From JBKHHU01 sp046539045 (GTDB taxonomy: Bacteria; Planctomycetota; Phycisphaerae; SM23-33): a stretch of DNA of 5,313 nt. The notes under the pieces were generated by a model that worked only from the letters and a program-made list of their open reading frames with translations, was not told the origin of the DNA and searched no databases. How positions within the stretch are numbered: the first letter of the stretch is position 1; each line of letters opens with the position of its first letter. Positions 4,130 to 5,313 of this stretch are shown in pieces. The position numbers and the translations under genes are program-made. Location: positions 1 through 5,313 of the forward strand of contig JBKHHU010000219.1 of the NCBI GenBank assembly GCA_046539045.1. Reading direction: 5' to 3'.

Positions 4130-5209
4130 ATGGAATCGACACGGCCGGTTAAGCAGCTTTCGAGAGGCGAGGGAGCCTCCGTACACCGATACTACGACGT
4201 ACCGGTCGAATCGCCGGATTCGACGCGGGTGCTCTATTTCGAATTCGACGGCGGGATCCCGGGCAGCGGGTCGGTGATCGTCGCCGGTGCCGATGGGTCC
4301 GGTCCGAAGGTGGTCGGGCGCTGCGAGCAGGGCGCGATCGGGCACGTCGGGGCGCTGCAGATGTGGCTGGACGACCGGACGATCTGCTTCCGGCCTCACG
4401 GGCACGCGAGCGACATCACGCGAATCCTCTCGCTGGTCGACGGTTCTTACCAGGACGTCGCCGGTGACTTCCGCTCCTTCAGCGAGATCACCGCGAAGGC
4501 AGCGATGTTCCGCAACCCATACGAAGGCGAGGACGAATTCCTGCGTTATCAGCGACCGCTTCTGGGCATTTACGATCCCGCCGACGACAGTTTCCGCGAC
4601 TTGATCACGCTGCAGCAGGCAGCCGACGCGCACCCGGCCGATATCGACCTGTCCCGCATGAACATGATGAACGCGAAGTTCAGCCCGGGCGGAAAGAGCC
4701 TGTTCGTGGTGTTCACCGACGAGATCTACTGCCGCCGGCCCGGTGAGCAGCGGAGCATCAAATCGCTCATCCATGCCGACATCGACAGCGGCGAAATCCG
4801 CTACCTTGGAGAGTTCAGCCACCATCCGATGTGGGCACCGGACGGGCTGTCGGTGATCGCCCATGTCGTCCACGACAATGGGCAGGACCTGATGCGGTAC
4901 TCGCCGACGGGGGCGGGCGAGCCGGAGGTGATGATCCGCAACTTCGTGGGCGTCCACACCAGCCTCAACCGTGCCCAGACCTACGTGGTAACCGACGCGT
5001 TCGAGACGCCGACAGAGCACGAAGCGTCCATCCTGCTGTACGCCCTGAGCACCGGCAAACCGGAAACACTCGCCCACGGCCGGCATGAGCGCCACGACCA
5101 CAAGGGCGGCTGTCATTCGCATCCGCAGTGGTCGCGAGATGAATCGCGGATCTTCTTCAACCTGTCCGACACGGGCACTCCGCAACTGTACGCTACGGAA
5201 ATGCATTAG
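4130..5209 (+). CDS. Beta-propeller protein, oligogalacturonate lyase (PL22)-like
   Basis: This 359-residue protein, without signal peptide or membrane segment, is built of TolB/WD40-like propeller repeats, seen in SPDSTRVLYFEF (28-39), FSPGGKSLFVVF, HPMWAPDGLSVIAH (232-245) and HPQWSRDESRIFFN (331-344). The closest fit I can propose is the PL22 oligogalacturonate lyases, cytoplasmic enzymes that split pectin-derived oligogalacturonides by beta-elimination with a bound metal. Supporting marks are the H-x-H of CHSHPQW (His329, His331) and the isolated His276 in VGVHTSL, which may be equivalent to metal ligands in characterised PL22 enzymes. The glutamine ligand expected three residues before the HxH is not there (Gly326), so activity is uncertain. 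It could instead be a non-catalytic or differently specific propeller. It has its own promoter and follows the regulator remnant; the GH43-like gene shares its promoter type, suggesting joint use in glycan breakdown. The coding call is firm; the function is tentative. Confidence 0.75.
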   Translation: MESTRPVKQLSRGEGASVHRYYDVPVESPDSTRVLYFEFDGGIPGSGSVIVAGADGSGPKVVGRCEQGAIGHVGALQMWLDDRTICFRPHGHASDITRILSLVDGSYQDVAGDFRSFSEITAKAAMFRNPYEGEDEFLRYQRPLLGIYDPADDSFRDLITLQQAADAHPADIDLSRMNMMNAKFSPGGKSLFVVFTDEIYCRRPGEQRSIKSLIHADIDSGEIRYLGEFSHHPMWAPDGLSVIAHVVHDNGQDLMRYSPTGAGEPEVMIRNFVGVHTSLNRAQTYVVTDAFETPTEHEASILLYALSTGKPETLAHGRHERHDHKGGCHSHPQWSRDESRIFFNLSDTGTPQLYATEMH

Positions 5210-5236
5210 AGCGAGTGACAAAACTCTTTTCCGGTT

Positions 5237-5272
5237 CAGCCGGCTGCAAACGTGCCTCCCGGCGTCCGGCTG
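5237..5272 (+). terminator. Possible weak terminator hairpin
   Basis: CAGCCGG (5237-5243) pairs with CCGGCTG (5266-5272) across a 22-nt loop, starting 27 nt after the stop at 5209. Only CTTCG follows, so it lacks a real U-run. The rest of 5210-5313 shows no gene or other feature that I can support. Confidence 0.22.
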
Positions 5273-5313
5273 CTTCGCCAATGCTACGGCATTGCCTGCA
5301 CCTGCCTGCCGGC

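Noticed and set aside
4034..5281. 415-codon open frame on the - strand opposite the PL22-like gene
   Set aside because: It mirrors the + strand gene. Its translation is a low-complexity Arg/Val/Asp-rich string with no recognisable domain, while the + frame has propeller repeats, a ribosome site and a promoter.

Overview
The window is GC-rich bacterial DNA, and every gene I accept is on the + strand. No taxonomic marker is present. The best guess is a planctomycete of the Phycisphaerae type, or a relative in the PVC group. The basis is indirect: a XylR-type regulator (LacI-like sensor fused to an AraC helix-turn-helix), common in Planctomycetes, Lentisphaerae and Verrucomicrobia, sits next to cytoplasmic polysaccharide-degradation genes, and LexA is divergent but intact. 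This is inference.

Layout. 1-480 is non-coding and less GC-rich than the rest. It ends in a perfect 8-bp dyad (419-439) beside a good -10 element. 481-762 encodes a 93-residue protein of unknown function whose C-terminal half is a regular leucine-zipper-like coiled coil. 763-1208 is non-coding, with a large hairpin just after that gene and two one-mismatch DnaA-box-like motifs 11 bp apart. A near-consensus promoter at 1209-1237 drives a leader with two short hairpins, then an unrecognised ORF (from 1361, possibly 1307), then lexA (1737-2342). The unrecognised ORF has no stop before lexA and overlaps it out of frame for about 210 nt, so its 3' end is doubtful. Between lexA and the next gene is an 82-nt element closed by a 13-bp stem.

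The right half is a small carbohydrate-use cluster. It holds a 279-residue GH43-like glycosidase (2533-3372), the C-terminal half of a XylR-type regulator (3462-4061, with most of its sugar-sensing domain missing), and a 359-residue beta-propeller protein resembling oligogalacturonate lyases of family PL22 (4130-5209). Neither enzyme shows a signal peptide, so both probably act on imported oligosaccharides in the cytoplasm. The two enzyme genes share the same promoter layout, CTTTCC and TANNCT at a start-to-start distance of 24 bp, with TGGCCG running on from the -10. For the GH43-like gene that promoter ends 7 nt before the ATG, which predicts a leaderless mRNA.

I see no insertion sequence, CRISPR array, tRNA or rRNA. 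The observations most worth following are the shared promoter and predicted leaderless gene, the decapitated regulator, the 82-nt structured element, the dyad before the zipper gene, and the ORF running into lexA.
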